The notes beneath the pieces were generated by a model, which saw only the letters and a list, made by a program, of their open reading frames with translations, was not told where the DNA came from and did not search any database. From CAJQPP01 sp041747075 (GTDB taxonomy: Bacteria; Planctomycetota; Planctomycetia; Pirellulales; Pirellulaceae): a stretch of DNA of 33,074 bases. Of the stretch, positions 1 through 8,160 are shown piece after piece (the first letter of the stretch is position 1; each line of letters begins with the position of its first letter). The DNA lies in assembly GCA_041747075.1 (NCBI GenBank), contig JBGTFW010000306.1, positions 1 through 33,074 on the forward strand. Reading direction: 5' to 3'. Made by a program: the position numbers and the translations under genes.

Positions 1-92
1 GTGGTTACGCTCAAGTTCGCGGCTTGTGGCGGAGGGCACCGAGGAAGAAGTTAATCATTCACTGATTTAGTTGCCCCAAAGGAGGAAGAAAG

Positions 93-160
93 AAGGGACA
101 TTGTACTTTTTTGAGGAAGAAAAAGTGGGGGAAGGAAGCGGGAAGAAAAAAGGGACATTG
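93..160. repeat. Purine-rich stretch with an 11-bp direct repeat
   Basis: The word AAGGGACATTG occurs at 93-103 and again at 150-160, inside an extended A/G-rich tract, and the first copy continues into a T-run. The rest of 1-219 holds no convincing gene. The word resembles strings I recall beside REP-associated (IS200-type) transposases, but no transposase is present here, so that link is only inference. The tract borders the decayed RHS fragment and may mark an old insertion boundary. Confidence 0.4.
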
Positions 161-219
161 GGCAAGAATCGAGGGCGGGTACAATTACTGAATGCCGAAG
201 ACACGTGCCCACGTCGCAC

Positions 220-851
220 TATGACCCGGCGGGACGCATGGATTACCAGATCGATCCGCTCGACCGGCGAACCACGTGGACCTACGATCCGGTCGGAAAC
301 CAAACCACGCAGGTCGATGCGCGTGGCAACAACGTCACCAGCGAGTATGATGCTCCAATAACCGGCTCACCGCCCAGGCCTGGTCGGACGGACGACAGCA
401 CTTGTTCGCGTACGATCCGGTGGGGAACCAGAAAACCGCCACCTCCGTCGCTCCGTCAAGCGGCGGCGAAGAGCTACTGACCTATTCCACCACGTTCACC
501 GCGCGCGATGAAGTCCTCGCGCAAACCAATCCGGACTCGAAAGTCACGACGTACGCCTGGACCGGAGTCGTCAACCGCCGCGAGACGATGCTCGATCCGG
601 ACGAGGGGCTGACCACGTGGTTGTACGACGACTCCGGACGACAGGACCGGATCATCGATCCACGCGGCAAGACCACCACGATGACCTTTGACACCGCCAG
701 CCGACAAAAGACCCGGACCACCCCGGACTGTGTCAATACGACCTGGACGTACGATCCAGCCGGAAACATGACCGTCATCGATTCCACCAAACAGTCCAGC
801 GGCACTCCCGTCAATCGGCTGACGCTTACCTACGACAAGGTGAACAACCGA
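220..851 (+). pseudogene. RHS/YD-repeat protein fragment, frameshifted and truncated at both ends
   Basis: Consecutive YD-type repeats are visible: YDPAGRMDYQIDPLDRRTTW, then YDPVGNQ, DARGNNVTSEYDA, and in another frame FAYDPVGNQ, DPRGKTTTMTFD, TWTYDPAGN and LTYDKVNNR. RHS proteins are normally more than 1000 residues long, and export polymorphic toxins or wrap them in a shell. Here there is no signal peptide, no core or cap, and no toxin tip. The reading frame breaks at about 352-356: the text before reads in frame with position 220 and the text after in frame with 357, which fits a two-base gain or one-base loss. Homology stops abruptly after 851, where a short unrelated open frame follows. 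This is best read as a non-functional remnant of a larger RHS locus. Confidence 0.8.
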
Positions 852-1043
852 AGCCGCGCATCGAGCCGACAGGATGGCGGCGAAGATAGCGTTCGATCGC
901 GGAGCGTGCGAGGAACGAGCCGCGCAGCAGATCGACCAGGACGACTTGATGCGTTCAGCAGTAACGGAACTCGCGGAGACCGTAGCGGAACTCGCGGAGA
1001 GTTTCGGCTGGGCAGCGCTAAAACGCACTTAAAACGCCCGCGC
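852..1043 (+). other. Junction region after the RHS remnant with a 52-codon open frame
   Basis: An ATG-initiated frame at 874-1032 encodes a 52-residue, Ala/Glu-rich, probably helical peptide ending in ESFGWAALKRT. It could be the 3' end of another decayed gene, joined to the RHS fragment by a rearrangement. I recognise no family and see no good ribosome site, so I do not call it a gene. Confidence 0.25.
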
Positions 1044-1148
1044 GCCGAAAGCCTTGGCGGCTTCCGCTACGATTGCCCAGCCGCCGAAAGCGTTGGCGGC
1101 TTCCGCTACGATTGCCCAGCCGCCGAAAGCGTTGGCAGCTTCCGCGAC
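1044..1148. repeat. 39-bp tandem repeat, about 2.7 copies
   Basis: Units start at 1044, 1083 and 1122, and each begins GCCGAAAGC. The first two differ at a single base and the third is truncated after about 27 bases with two further changes. The array ends one base before the stop codon of the minus-strand glycosyltransferase, so it lies in that gene's 3' flank. The period is a multiple of three and the array is open in several frames (for example ATIAQPPKALAAS on plus), but no gene frame makes sense of it. Confidence 0.85.
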
Positions 1149-1149
1149 G

Positions 1150-1977
1150 TTATGCGGCGCGTCGGTCGTCGGAGGGGATGAGCATTTTCCAATCCTCCGG
1201 TCGCGAGCCGGGCTGGGGCAGCGCGTGGTTGAGTTCCCACAAGCGCGCTTGCTTGGCGTACGAATAAAACGCGGCGTTCCATGCCTGTTGCAGGCCGACC
1301 TTCCCGTCGAGAATTCCAAGCTGCAAGATGTACTCGCGAAAGAAACGGAAAAACGGGCGCACCAGCAACTGGAAATAACTCGTGTCCTTGCCCGCTTCAT
1401 GCCATTGAACGGCTTGCAGCGACGTGTAGCGGGCCAGCTTGGCGTCGAGCTGGTCATACGACCAAACCGACCAATGCTTCATCGATTGGCGGAGGGCGCC
1501 CACGCGCCCCGACGAAATCTCGATCTCGCCGTGATCGCTTGGGCCGGTGTAGCGTGCCCTGTCGCGGCGAAAGAGCCGCAACACCCGATCGGTCCGCGCG
1601 TCACCCCACCGCAGCGCGTGACCCATAAAATAATTGTCCCGATCGATCCAGTATCCATCGAATTCAGGGCCGCGAGAAAGCACCAGCTGAATTTCCTCGG
1701 CCAGTTCGGGCGTGATGCGTTCGTCGGCGTCGACGAGCAAGACCCATTCGTGCCGCGCTTGCGGAATGGCCCAGTTCTTGAAGTCACCCGACGTCACGTA
1801 CTCGCGCTCGATCAGCCGCACTTTGGAGAAACAAAGGGCCAGGTCCATCGTTTCGTCCGTTGAACCCGAATCGGCAATCAGGATTTCGCTCGCGAGACTC
1901 CAAAAACTCTCGATACAAGCAACCACGTTAAGGCGCTCGTTCTTGCAAGGGACAATGACAGTGAGCGGGCGTTTCAT
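1150..1977 (-). CDS. Family 2 glycosyltransferase (WaaE/KdtX-like)
   Basis: The 275-residue product has a GT-A fold start (LTVIVPCKNE, residues 5-14) and the metal-binding DAD motif at 83-85 within LLVDADERITPE. It then shows the DxR-containing segment and aromatic-rich C-terminal half typical of the lipopolysaccharide core heptose or glucose transferases of the WaaE group. It probably transfers a sugar from a nucleotide donor to a cell-envelope glycan at the inner face of the cytoplasmic membrane. No clear transmembrane span is seen, though FFRFFREYILQLGIL could lie at the membrane. The gene stands alone, without neighbouring polysaccharide genes, so the acceptor cannot be inferred. The 3' end abuts a tandem repeat array. 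Confidence 0.88.
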   Translation of the reverse strand: MKRPLTVIVPCKNERLNVVACIESFWSLASEILIADSGSTDETMDLALCFSKVRLIEREYVTSGDFKNWAIPQARHEWVLLVDADERITPELAEEIQLVLSRGPEFDGYWIDRDNYFMGHALRWGDARTDRVLRLFRRDRARYTGPSDHGEIEISSGRVGALRQSMKHWSVWSYDQLDAKLARYTSLQAVQWHEAGKDTSYFQLLVRPFFRFFREYILQLGILDGKVGLQQAWNAAFYSYAKQARLWELNHALPQPGSRPEDWKMLIPSDDRRAA

Positions 1978-2142
1978 CGGTTCGTTGCCGTGAGGATGGC
2001 CGTCAGGCCAACCCCGATCCAGGGAAATTCATGAAGTGGGCGAGTGCCATGGTAACGGGCGGAGAATAGGAAAAGCGCCCGGCAGTGTCAACGCGGTTCC
2101 CGCCGTGTCAATGCAGTTCGGGGGGCTGGAAGGAGCGGCCAC

Positions 2143-2949
2143 TTATCGTGTTTCGTTGGTATTTTCGCTGTTGGACGCTTCGTCCCCCTCTCCCGATTCA
2201 GCAATTCGCGTGATCTGGTCGGGATGGACAAACTGGTGAGGCTTGGTAAACGGTACTCCCGGAGCGGGTTCCTGGAGCGCGAAATCGTTCGTACTTTTCA
2301 GGCCCTGCCCGGCAAACCGGGTCCCGTTATAAAGCGTCCCTCGCTGAAAGGGGCCTGCTCCAAGGACCCACGAACTGCGGCTCGTCGCCTCCGCCCGGGC
2401 AACCCCTGATTGCCAGATCGGCTGGCGCGTCACGCGGTCATAAGCAAAAACCAAAACCTTGGCGACTCCGGAATTGGAATCGACGCGAGCCAGTGAAATC
2501 TCCGGGATGGTCACCGCGGGGGAATTGGGAATGATCGCCGCCGCGGAGTTGAGCAAGTTGTTCCGCGGCAATCCGTAAATGATCTCGTGGCCGTTGGAAC
2601 CGAGCGCCCCGACTCGCGGCTCGACAATGATGTCGGCGTCGTCGCGATTTTCCTGAAGCAAACATCCGGAGGCGGTAAGTTGCTGGCGGAGCGAACTGTG
2701 AATATACGGTGCGTTGACGAACGAATCGTTTGTGGTCGACTGGATGTATGTCGAGTCGAGATAGACCGACTCACCGGTCAGGTGTTGAAAATCGAGTTGC
2801 GAAACGGCCATGTCAACCGCGTCGGACAACAGCAGTTGCTCAGTTCCCGAACGGGCAGTCGTTGTTCCGCAACCGACGGCGAGGACCGCTGCCAGGACCG
2901 CGCCTGCAAGGGCGATCAAAACGCTGAAAGGGAAATGGTTGGAGTTCAT
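2143..2949 (-). CDS. Planctomycete-type lipoprotein (possibly DUF6655)
   Basis: The 268-residue product begins with a hydrophobic signal followed by a lipobox-like LAVGC; Cys27 would be lipidated after cleavage. The mature part starts GTTTARSGTEQLLLSDAVD. It continues with a predicted alpha/beta domain rich in hydrophobic strands (ADIIVEPRVGALG, VAKVLVFAYDRVTRQPIWQSG) and ends in an acidic, Asn/Glu-rich tail. This pattern matches a family of planctomycete lipoproteins that I remember as DUF6655; the name is from memory and needs checking. The function is unknown. It probably faces the periplasm, attached to a membrane. The next minus-strand gene, the glycosyltransferase, starts 165 bp downstream and may or may not share a transcript. 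Confidence 0.75.
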   Translation of the reverse strand: MNSNHFPFSVLIALAGAVLAAVLAVGCGTTTARSGTEQLLLSDAVDMAVSQLDFQHLTGESVYLDSTYIQSTTNDSFVNAPYIHSSLRQQLTASGCLLQENRDDADIIVEPRVGALGSNGHEIIYGLPRNNLLNSAAAIIPNSPAVTIPEISLARVDSNSGVAKVLVFAYDRVTRQPIWQSGVARAEATSRSSWVLGAGPFQRGTLYNGTRFAGQGLKSTNDFALQEPAPGVPFTKPHQFVHPDQITRIAESGEGDEASNSENTNETR

Positions 2950-3403
2950 GAATGGGCGGCGGCGTGGGAGGAATCGCGGACTGTAGCAGGAGCGGAGGCG
3001 GCGATCAGCGCCGAAATCGGGAATTTTTTTCGCGGGCCAAAGCTTTGGAAAAAATCAAAACCAAAACGCAATTTGTTCCTAAACTCTTTTCAGACAAGGA
3101 GTTGGATCAAAGCGATTCGTCTTGACGCGACCTGGAGTGCCGATATAATTCGCTCAGTTTGGCAAGCTCGGCAACGTTGGCAAACCGTGGCGCTTCGGTA
3201 AGGCGCGACGATGGTGCTGGTTGCAGGGGACTCGCAATCTGTGGCGATTGCGTATCCGACACAAGTTTGCTGGCCAGGGAAGCCCCGCAAACAAGCAGGG
3301 ACTGGGTAGCCTTGACTCAGCCGCGTTGGCGGTCGAAGTCGCCTTGCCTGGACGGATTCAGGAATGATTCGCCCACTCACAACCTAGGGAGAGGAACGGC
3401 TCA
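2950..3403 (+). other. 454-bp spacer: palindrome, promoter and long leader of the response regulator
   Basis: There is no gene here. The spacer holds a perfect 12-bp palindrome CCAAAGCTTTGG at 3037-3048, a strong promoter at 3122-3149, and about 250 nt of transcribed leader before the response regulator ATG at 3404. In the leader, CGCAATC (3233-3239) and GATTGCG (3246-3252) form a perfect 7-bp hairpin with a 6-nt loop. I compared the leader with the SRP RNA, 6S, c-di-GMP and TPP riboswitch consensus sequences that I can recall and found no match. A good Shine-Dalgarno (GGGAGAGG) precedes the ATG by 9-10 nt. Confidence 0.6.
3122..3149 (+). promoter_or_regulatory. Sigma70-type promoter for the HTH-receiver/kinase operon
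   Basis: TTGACG at 3122-3127 and a perfect TATAAT at 3144-3149 are separated by 16 bp. It is the best consensus promoter in the window. It points to the response regulator, leaving a 5' leader of about 250 nt. Confidence 0.72.
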
Positions 3404-3994
3404 ATGACCAGTAAAACGGTTTTCACGACCGGCGAAGCGGCCAAGATTTGCAAGGTCAGTCAGCAAACGATAATCCGCTGTTTTGATAATGGATCGCTCG
3501 AAGGTTTTCGCGTGCCGGGGAGCCGGTTTCGACGCATTCCTCGCGACAAGTTGTTCGCCTTTATGCGCGATAACGGCATTCCCACCGATGCCCTGGAAAG
3601 CGGCAAACGACGACTACTCATCGTCGACGATGACGAAGAACTTGTCGAACTGATGGCCGATGTTTTCGCGCGCGACGGGCGTTTTGAAATCAAGACCGCG
3701 AACAACGGATTCGACGCCGGGATGCAGGTCCGCGAATTTCGCCCCGAGATGGTCGTCCTTGACGTGATGCTCCCGGATATCAACGGACGAGAAGTCTGCC
3801 AGCGTGTCCGTAGCGACGACACGCTCGAGTCCGTCAAGATCATTTGCATCTCCGGCATGATCGAGCACGACAAGGTGGCCGACATCCTGGGCGCGGGTGC
3901 CGACGATTTCATGCAGAAGCCTTTCTCGGTCGATCGACTTCTCGAAAGGTGCTGCGAAATGCTTGACATGGACCGCGCGGCGACGGGAACCTGA
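3404..3994 (+). CDS. Response regulator with N-terminal excisionase/MerR-like HTH and receiver domain
   Basis: The 196-residue protein has a small winged-helix DNA-binding domain at about residues 5-55 (FTTGEAAKICKVSQQTIIRC, then GSRFRRIPRDKL) of the excisionase/BldC kind. A complete CheY-like receiver follows at 70-190: acidic pocket D75-D77, phospho-acceptor D120 in VVLDVMLPD, S150 and K172. The usual order in response regulators is receiver first and HTH last, so this arrangement is reversed. It probably binds DNA in response to phosphorylation by a kinase, with the histidine kinase that starts 20 bp downstream as the obvious partner. The ATG is chosen because GGGAGAGG precedes it at suitable spacing. 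Targets are unknown; the co-directional NhaC antiporter is one candidate. Confidence 0.88.
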   Translation: MTSKTVFTTGEAAKICKVSQQTIIRCFDNGSLEGFRVPGSRFRRIPRDKLFAFMRDNGIPTDALESGKRRLLIVDDDEELVELMADVFARDGRFEIKTANNGFDAGMQVREFRPEMVVLDVMLPDINGREVCQRVRSDDTLESVKIICISGMIEHDKVADILGAGADDFMQKPFSVDRLLERCCEMLDMDRAATGT

Positions 3995-4014
3995 CTTCGC
4001 TCCATTGATCGCCC

Positions 4015-5286
4015 ATGCATTGCGACTGGTTTCGTTTGCCGGCGGCACGAATAGCTGATCGAGAGGTTTTCCTCCCGGTCACCGCCGGGATCGCATGTTC
4101 ACTGGTTGATTCCGCACCGGACCCTTGCCGATTGTTGGCATATTCTCCAGGACTGCTCGTGTGGATTTTCGCGCAAGGCGACTCTCCACCGCCGCTCACC
4201 GATGCAACGTGGTTGACCAGTCAGTTGGCGACGTTATGGAACAGTCGGTACGCGGATGACGTACCGGACAAGCCGCGGATCGCGGTGAAACGCCAGCAGA
4301 AATTTCTCCGTGTGCTCGATTCGCCCGGCCGGCCCCGGCGCCATCCAGTCAAACCTGGCTTTTCGGTGCCGCGAATTCAGAAAGCCCTCGGTCGTTTGGT
4401 CGCAAGGTTCGCCGACGTGGAAGTGGGCATCGCCGCTGCCTGGCTGGATGAACGAATGCCGGACCTTGCCATTTGGCGAGACTTTGCCTTGTTCCGTACA
4501 GGCTCGCCGGTCATTTTGCCACTGGATCGCGCGCGGCGGATCAACCCCAGCGCGGTCGGACCAGGCGATTCGCCGGACCTTGCCCGTCGATTGCGCGACG
4601 AAAAACTGGCGAGCCTGAAACGACTGGCGTACGGTGCCAGTCACGAGATCAACAACCCGCTGGCCAACATCGCCAGTCGCGCGCAGACACTGCTGCGTGA
4701 TGAACCAGATCCTGAACGGCGAAAAAAACTGGCTTCGATCAACCATCAAGCCTTTCGCGCGCACGAGATGATTGCCGATATGATGTTGTTCGCCCATCCG
4801 CCCAAACCTGATTTCGCGATGGTCGATCTCGGCGAGCTGTGCAAAATCGTGCTGGACGAGTTGAGTTCCATCGCGGCCGAACAAGGAACAATGTTGGCCG
4901 CGGAGACCGGTGATTCCCTTTCGATCACGGCGGACGCTACGCAATTGGCCGTTGCTCTCAAGGCGCTTGTCCGGAATTCGCTGGAAAGTCTCGGCGAAGG
5001 TGGAGAAATCCGGGTTTCGGCGACCGAGACCGCTGAACGAGTCGTCGAGATCAGCGTGACGGACGACGGTCCCGGATTTGCGCCGGAGCAAGTTGAACAC
5101 GTCTTTGACCCGTTTTTTTCCGGTCGCGAAGCGGGCCGCGGGCTTGGCTTTGGCTTGAGCAAGGCGTGGCGCATCGCCGACATGCATGGAGGATCAATGA
5201 TCGCCGAAAATCTGCCCAATGGAGGAGCATGCGTGCGGATTCAGTTGCTGGCTGGACAACTGGCGGCCCGCGGACCATCATTCTGA
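4015..5286 (+). CDS. Soluble sensor histidine kinase
   Basis: The 423-residue protein has a C-terminal kinase core. The H-box is ASHEINNPLANI with phospho-acceptor His210, followed by an N-box (ALKALVRNSLES), G1 (DDGPGF), F-box (VFDPFF) and G2 (GRGLGFGLSKAW). The N-terminal 190 residues have no transmembrane span and no family I recognise. They may sense a cytoplasmic signal or a bound partner. The gene starts 20 bp after the response regulator and almost certainly forms a two-component pair with it. The NhaC-like antiporter starts 48 bp downstream on the same strand, so sodium or pH control is a plausible but unproven output. Confidence 0.88.
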   Translation: MHCDWFRLPAARIADREVFLPVTAGIACSLVDSAPDPCRLLAYSPGLLVWIFAQGDSPPPLTDATWLTSQLATLWNSRYADDVPDKPRIAVKRQQKFLRVLDSPGRPRRHPVKPGFSVPRIQKALGRLVARFADVEVGIAAAWLDERMPDLAIWRDFALFRTGSPVILPLDRARRINPSAVGPGDSPDLARRLRDEKLASLKRLAYGASHEINNPLANIASRAQTLLRDEPDPERRKKLASINHQAFRAHEMIADMMLFAHPPKPDFAMVDLGELCKIVLDELSSIAAEQGTMLAAETGDSLSITADATQLAVALKALVRNSLESLGEGGEIRVSATETAERVVEISVTDDGPGFAPEQVEHVFDPFFSGREAGRGLGFGLSKAWRIADMHGGSMIAENLPNGGACVRIQLLAGQLAARGPSF

Positions 5287-5334
5287 TTCGCGTCCGTCTG
5301 CCTTGATCGCCGACCGGGACAGTTTTTTCCGCCG

Positions 5335-7029
5335 ATGAATTCCAGGCCTGCTCCGCACAGTTCAATCCCGCTATGGACGGCGCTCGTCCCGATCGTCGTG
5401 CTCATTGGTTTGCTCGTACTCAACGTCCGACTCTACGGAGACAGCGCCACGTATGGTGCCAACCAGATCGCGCTCCTTCTCGCAGCCGCCGTCGCGGCGC
5501 TCCTGGGATTGACATTGCGCCAGTCCTTTTCGGATATGCTGACCGGCATCGTCAGCAATCTCGAATCCGCCATGTCGGCGATGCTGCTGCTGTTGCTGAT
5601 CGGTTCGCTTACCGGCACATGGATGATCAGCGGAATTGTCCCGGCCATGATCTACTACGGTCTTGACCTTCTCAGTCCGGCAGTCTTTCTCTCGGCGAGT
5701 GTCGTGATCTGTGCGATTGTTTCTCTGGCAACGGGCAGCTCATGGTCGACCGTCGCCACGGTGGGAATTGCCCTGCTCGGGATCGGCAAGGCACTTGGGA
5801 TTAGCGAAGCGATGGCGGCCGGGGCGATTATTTCCGGCGCGTACTTTGGCGACAAGATTTCACCCCTGTCCGACACGACGAACCTTGCCTCGGCGATGGC
5901 GGGGAGCGAGTTGTTCGCGCACATTCGCTACATGTTGTGGACGACGGTACCGAGCATCATCCTGACGATCCTCATCTTCGGAGCGATCGGCCTGACGGGT
6001 GAGCGGGCGACGGCTCAGATCGACACGGCCAGCCTCCAGACGGCCATCCGCGACAAGTTCAATATCAGCCTGTGGCTCTTTCTCGTCCCCCTTGCGGTGC
6101 TGGTTCTCGTGCTGCTGCGGGTCAATGCGATTGCCGCCTTGTTTACGGGAGTGATCCTCGGCGGCGTCTTCGCGGTGATCTTTCAGCCCGCGGTGGTTCG
6201 CGACCTTTCCGGCCTGCCCAACGATTCGTGGAAATCCGAGCCTTCGTATGTCCTCCACGCCTACTCGACGGTCGTCACGGCAATGGCCCTCCCGACGGTC
6301 GCGGTTCGGGAAGACGTCGTCGGGGCCTGGACTGAAGAACGGGACCAGATTTTGCTCGACCGCGCGCGCGCCGCAACGAATGAATCCGCACTGACGAACG
6401 AGCAGTACCATGAACGCCGCGGGGAAATTGACATGGACCACCAGGTCCCAGACCTTGACGGCAAAATCGCCGCCGCCGGACTCATGGAGGGCAAGGGAAT
6501 GACGGGAATGCTCAACACGATCTGGCTGATTATTACGGCCATGTGTTTTGGCGGAGTCATGGAAGCGTGCGGGTTTCTCCGCCGGATCACGCAGCCCCTT
6601 GTGCGGATGGCGCGGAGCGACGGAAGCCTGATCGCCACAACCGCGGGAAGCTGCATGTTTGTCAACGCGACCGCCTCGGACCAGTACCTCGCGATTGTTG
6701 TTCCGGGTCGCATGTTTCGCGAGACGTACGCGGAACGCGGCCTTCATCCAACGGTGCTGTCGCGGACGCTTGAGGATTCGGGGACCGTCACTTCGGTGCT
6801 CGTGCCGTGGAACACTTGCGGCGCGGCGCAGCAGGGCGTCCTTGGCGTGAACGTGCTGGCATTCGCCCCGTGGTGCCTTTTCAACATCATCAGTCCGTTC
6901 ATGACGATCGTTTTCGGCTACCTTGGAATACGAATCGCGCGACGGGAGCCGGAGTTCAACGATGCCACGGATAAAGGTCAAATTGGGGTTGGCCACGAAA
7001 AGGCCCAAGGATCACAAGAACTGAAATGA
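5335..7029 (+). CDS. NhaC-family Na+/H+ antiporter
   Basis: The 564-residue integral membrane protein has about eleven to twelve hydrophobic spans. The NhaC hallmark region lies around residues 165-195: SEAMAAGAIISGAYFGDKISPLSDTTNLASA, given in part as GAYFGDKISPLSDT. The C-terminal half carries NATASDQYLAIVVPGRMF and VLVPWNTCGAAQQGVLGV, also typical of the family. It would exchange sodium for protons across the cytoplasmic membrane. A hydrophilic insertion of about 90 residues (roughly 290-380, around RAATNESALTNEQYHERRGE) makes it longer than the usual 450-490 residue members. It is likely co-transcribed with the two-component pair upstream. An inverted repeat at 7013-7051 spans the stop codon. 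Confidence 0.88.
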   Translation: MNSRPAPHSSIPLWTALVPIVVLIGLLVLNVRLYGDSATYGANQIALLLAAAVAALLGLTLRQSFSDMLTGIVSNLESAMSAMLLLLLIGSLTGTWMISGIVPAMIYYGLDLLSPAVFLSASVVICAIVSLATGSSWSTVATVGIALLGIGKALGISEAMAAGAIISGAYFGDKISPLSDTTNLASAMAGSELFAHIRYMLWTTVPSIILTILIFGAIGLTGERATAQIDTASLQTAIRDKFNISLWLFLVPLAVLVLVLLRVNAIAALFTGVILGGVFAVIFQPAVVRDLSGLPNDSWKSEPSYVLHAYSTVVTAMALPTVAVREDVVGAWTEERDQILLDRARAATNESALTNEQYHERRGEIDMDHQVPDLDGKIAAAGLMEGKGMTGMLNTIWLIITAMCFGGVMEACGFLRRITQPLVRMARSDGSLIATTAGSCMFVNATASDQYLAIVVPGRMFRETYAERGLHPTVLSRTLEDSGTVTSVLVPWNTCGAAQQGVLGVNVLAFAPWCLFNIISPFMTIVFGYLGIRIARREPEFNDATDKGQIGVGHEKAQGSQELK

Positions 7030-7051
7030 GCCTGATCTGCAGGTTCTTGTG
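7013..7051 (+). terminator. Stem-loop spanning the NhaC stop codon
   Basis: CACAAGAAC at 7013-7021 pairs perfectly with GTTCTTGTG at 7043-7051, with a further CTG/CAG contact inside. There is no T-run, so it is not a classical intrinsic terminator. It could stabilise the 3' end of the transcript or contribute to factor-dependent termination. The following 7052-7293 holds no gene. Confidence 0.4.
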
Positions 7052-7293
7052 AATCGTGGACTTGCGAACCGACGAGCGACAGCACCGTTTGAAAATCTTG
7101 CAAATTCTCTTGCTTGGTCGGCCGATTGTCATTTTTGCCGTGGGACGGGTGCACTGGAACAGCTAAATCCTGAACCCGAGGCGGGCCGTTTACGTACCAA
7201 CCTTTCGGCGAAGTCCCTCCGGCTCCCGATGCCCCGGACGATTTTGCGTCGCATCGCTTATCGCTACTTTTTTCCCTGAACCAGGAGCAAACC

Positions 7294-8130
7294 ATGGGGT
7301 CGTCCCTGAAACCTGTCATCCGATTGGCGCACGCGTGGTTGCTGTCGTCCCTGATTCTCGCCTGTTTTTTTCTCGCCGTTCCCGTTTCGGCCCAGCAATC
7401 GTCGGACGGCAGGCCGCTGGAATATATCGAATCGAGTTCGCCGTTGCCTGGCGGAGGCGTGGTGACGAGCGTCGAGTATCCCGGGCAACCCGCGCTGGAT
7501 TATCCAACGACTTCGGCCTCAAGTAGTACGATCGCGGGCAATCCGGGCACCGGCGTCAACGGCGGGGCTCGAAACGGCCAGTCGGTTCTCGTCCAGTCCG
7601 CTCCGACCGGCACGTCAGGGAACCGCATTGCCAGTCTGTCACCGACGTATTCGATTGCAGGTTCGCAGCAATCCGTTGTTGTTCAGCAACAACCACCGGG
7701 CGTTGTGCAGCAACCCCTTCTTGTTCAGCAACCGGTTGTTTCGCGGCAACCTGTCGTTGTCCAGAGTCCATGGGTCGCTTCAACGGTTCAGGTCCCGACG
7801 CTGGGCGCTCCGACCGCATGGAATCGCGCGCTGCGTCCGGCCTGCGCGGGGTGCGGCGGGACTTCTCCGGTGTACGGCCCGGCGAACCTGGCGGGACTCC
7901 AGCCACCTGCCGCGGCGCTTCCGCCAACGCTGGTTCCGCCCGCGAATACCGCATGGTATCCAGGTACGGTAACGCAATTGCCGGCTGCAAGAACGACTTA
8001 CACGCCGCTGGTCCGCCTGCAAAATTTCCCACCCAATGCGTGGCCGGGTCAGGGAATCATAGGCTCGCCCAAGCTGTACGTGGACGGTCAGCCGATCCGG
8101 AATCTTTTTCGTTATCTCACGATCCCGTAA
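7294..8130 (+). CDS. Secreted Pro/Gln/Val-rich planctomycete protein
   Basis: The 278-residue product has a clear Sec signal peptide with probable cleavage after VSA (residue 33). A low-complexity region of about 150-200 residues follows, rich in Gln, Val, Ser and Pro, with QQPxVVQ-like tandem units around 125-155. A single CAGC motif (residues 187-190) and a compact C-terminal segment ending GSPKLYVDGQPIRNLFRYLTIP complete it. AGGAG lies 7 nt before the ATG. I recall similar C-termini in uncharacterised planctomycete secreted proteins but no function. It may be a cell-surface or wall-associated filler protein. It converges on the thiolase gene with a 30-bp gap. Confidence 0.75.
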   Translation: MGSSLKPVIRLAHAWLLSSLILACFFLAVPVSAQQSSDGRPLEYIESSSPLPGGGVVTSVEYPGQPALDYPTTSASSSTIAGNPGTGVNGGARNGQSVLVQSAPTGTSGNRIASLSPTYSIAGSQQSVVVQQQPPGVVQQPLLVQQPVVSRQPVVVQSPWVASTVQVPTLGAPTAWNRALRPACAGCGGTSPVYGPANLAGLQPPAAALPPTLVPPANTAWYPGTVTQLPAARTTYTPLVRLQNFPPNAWPGQGIIGSPKLYVDGQPIRNLFRYLTIP

Positions 8131-8160
8131 AGGCGCTCTCCCGGTTGTTTTTGCTCTTTT

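Noticed and set aside
1044..1148. CRISPR array
   Set aside because: The 39-bp units follow each other directly with no variable spacers, and no cas gene is present.
3150..3403. SRP RNA, 6S RNA or a known riboswitch
   Set aside because: The characteristic GGAAGGAAGCAGCC loop and the conserved cores of the riboswitches I can recall are absent. Only generic hairpins are visible.
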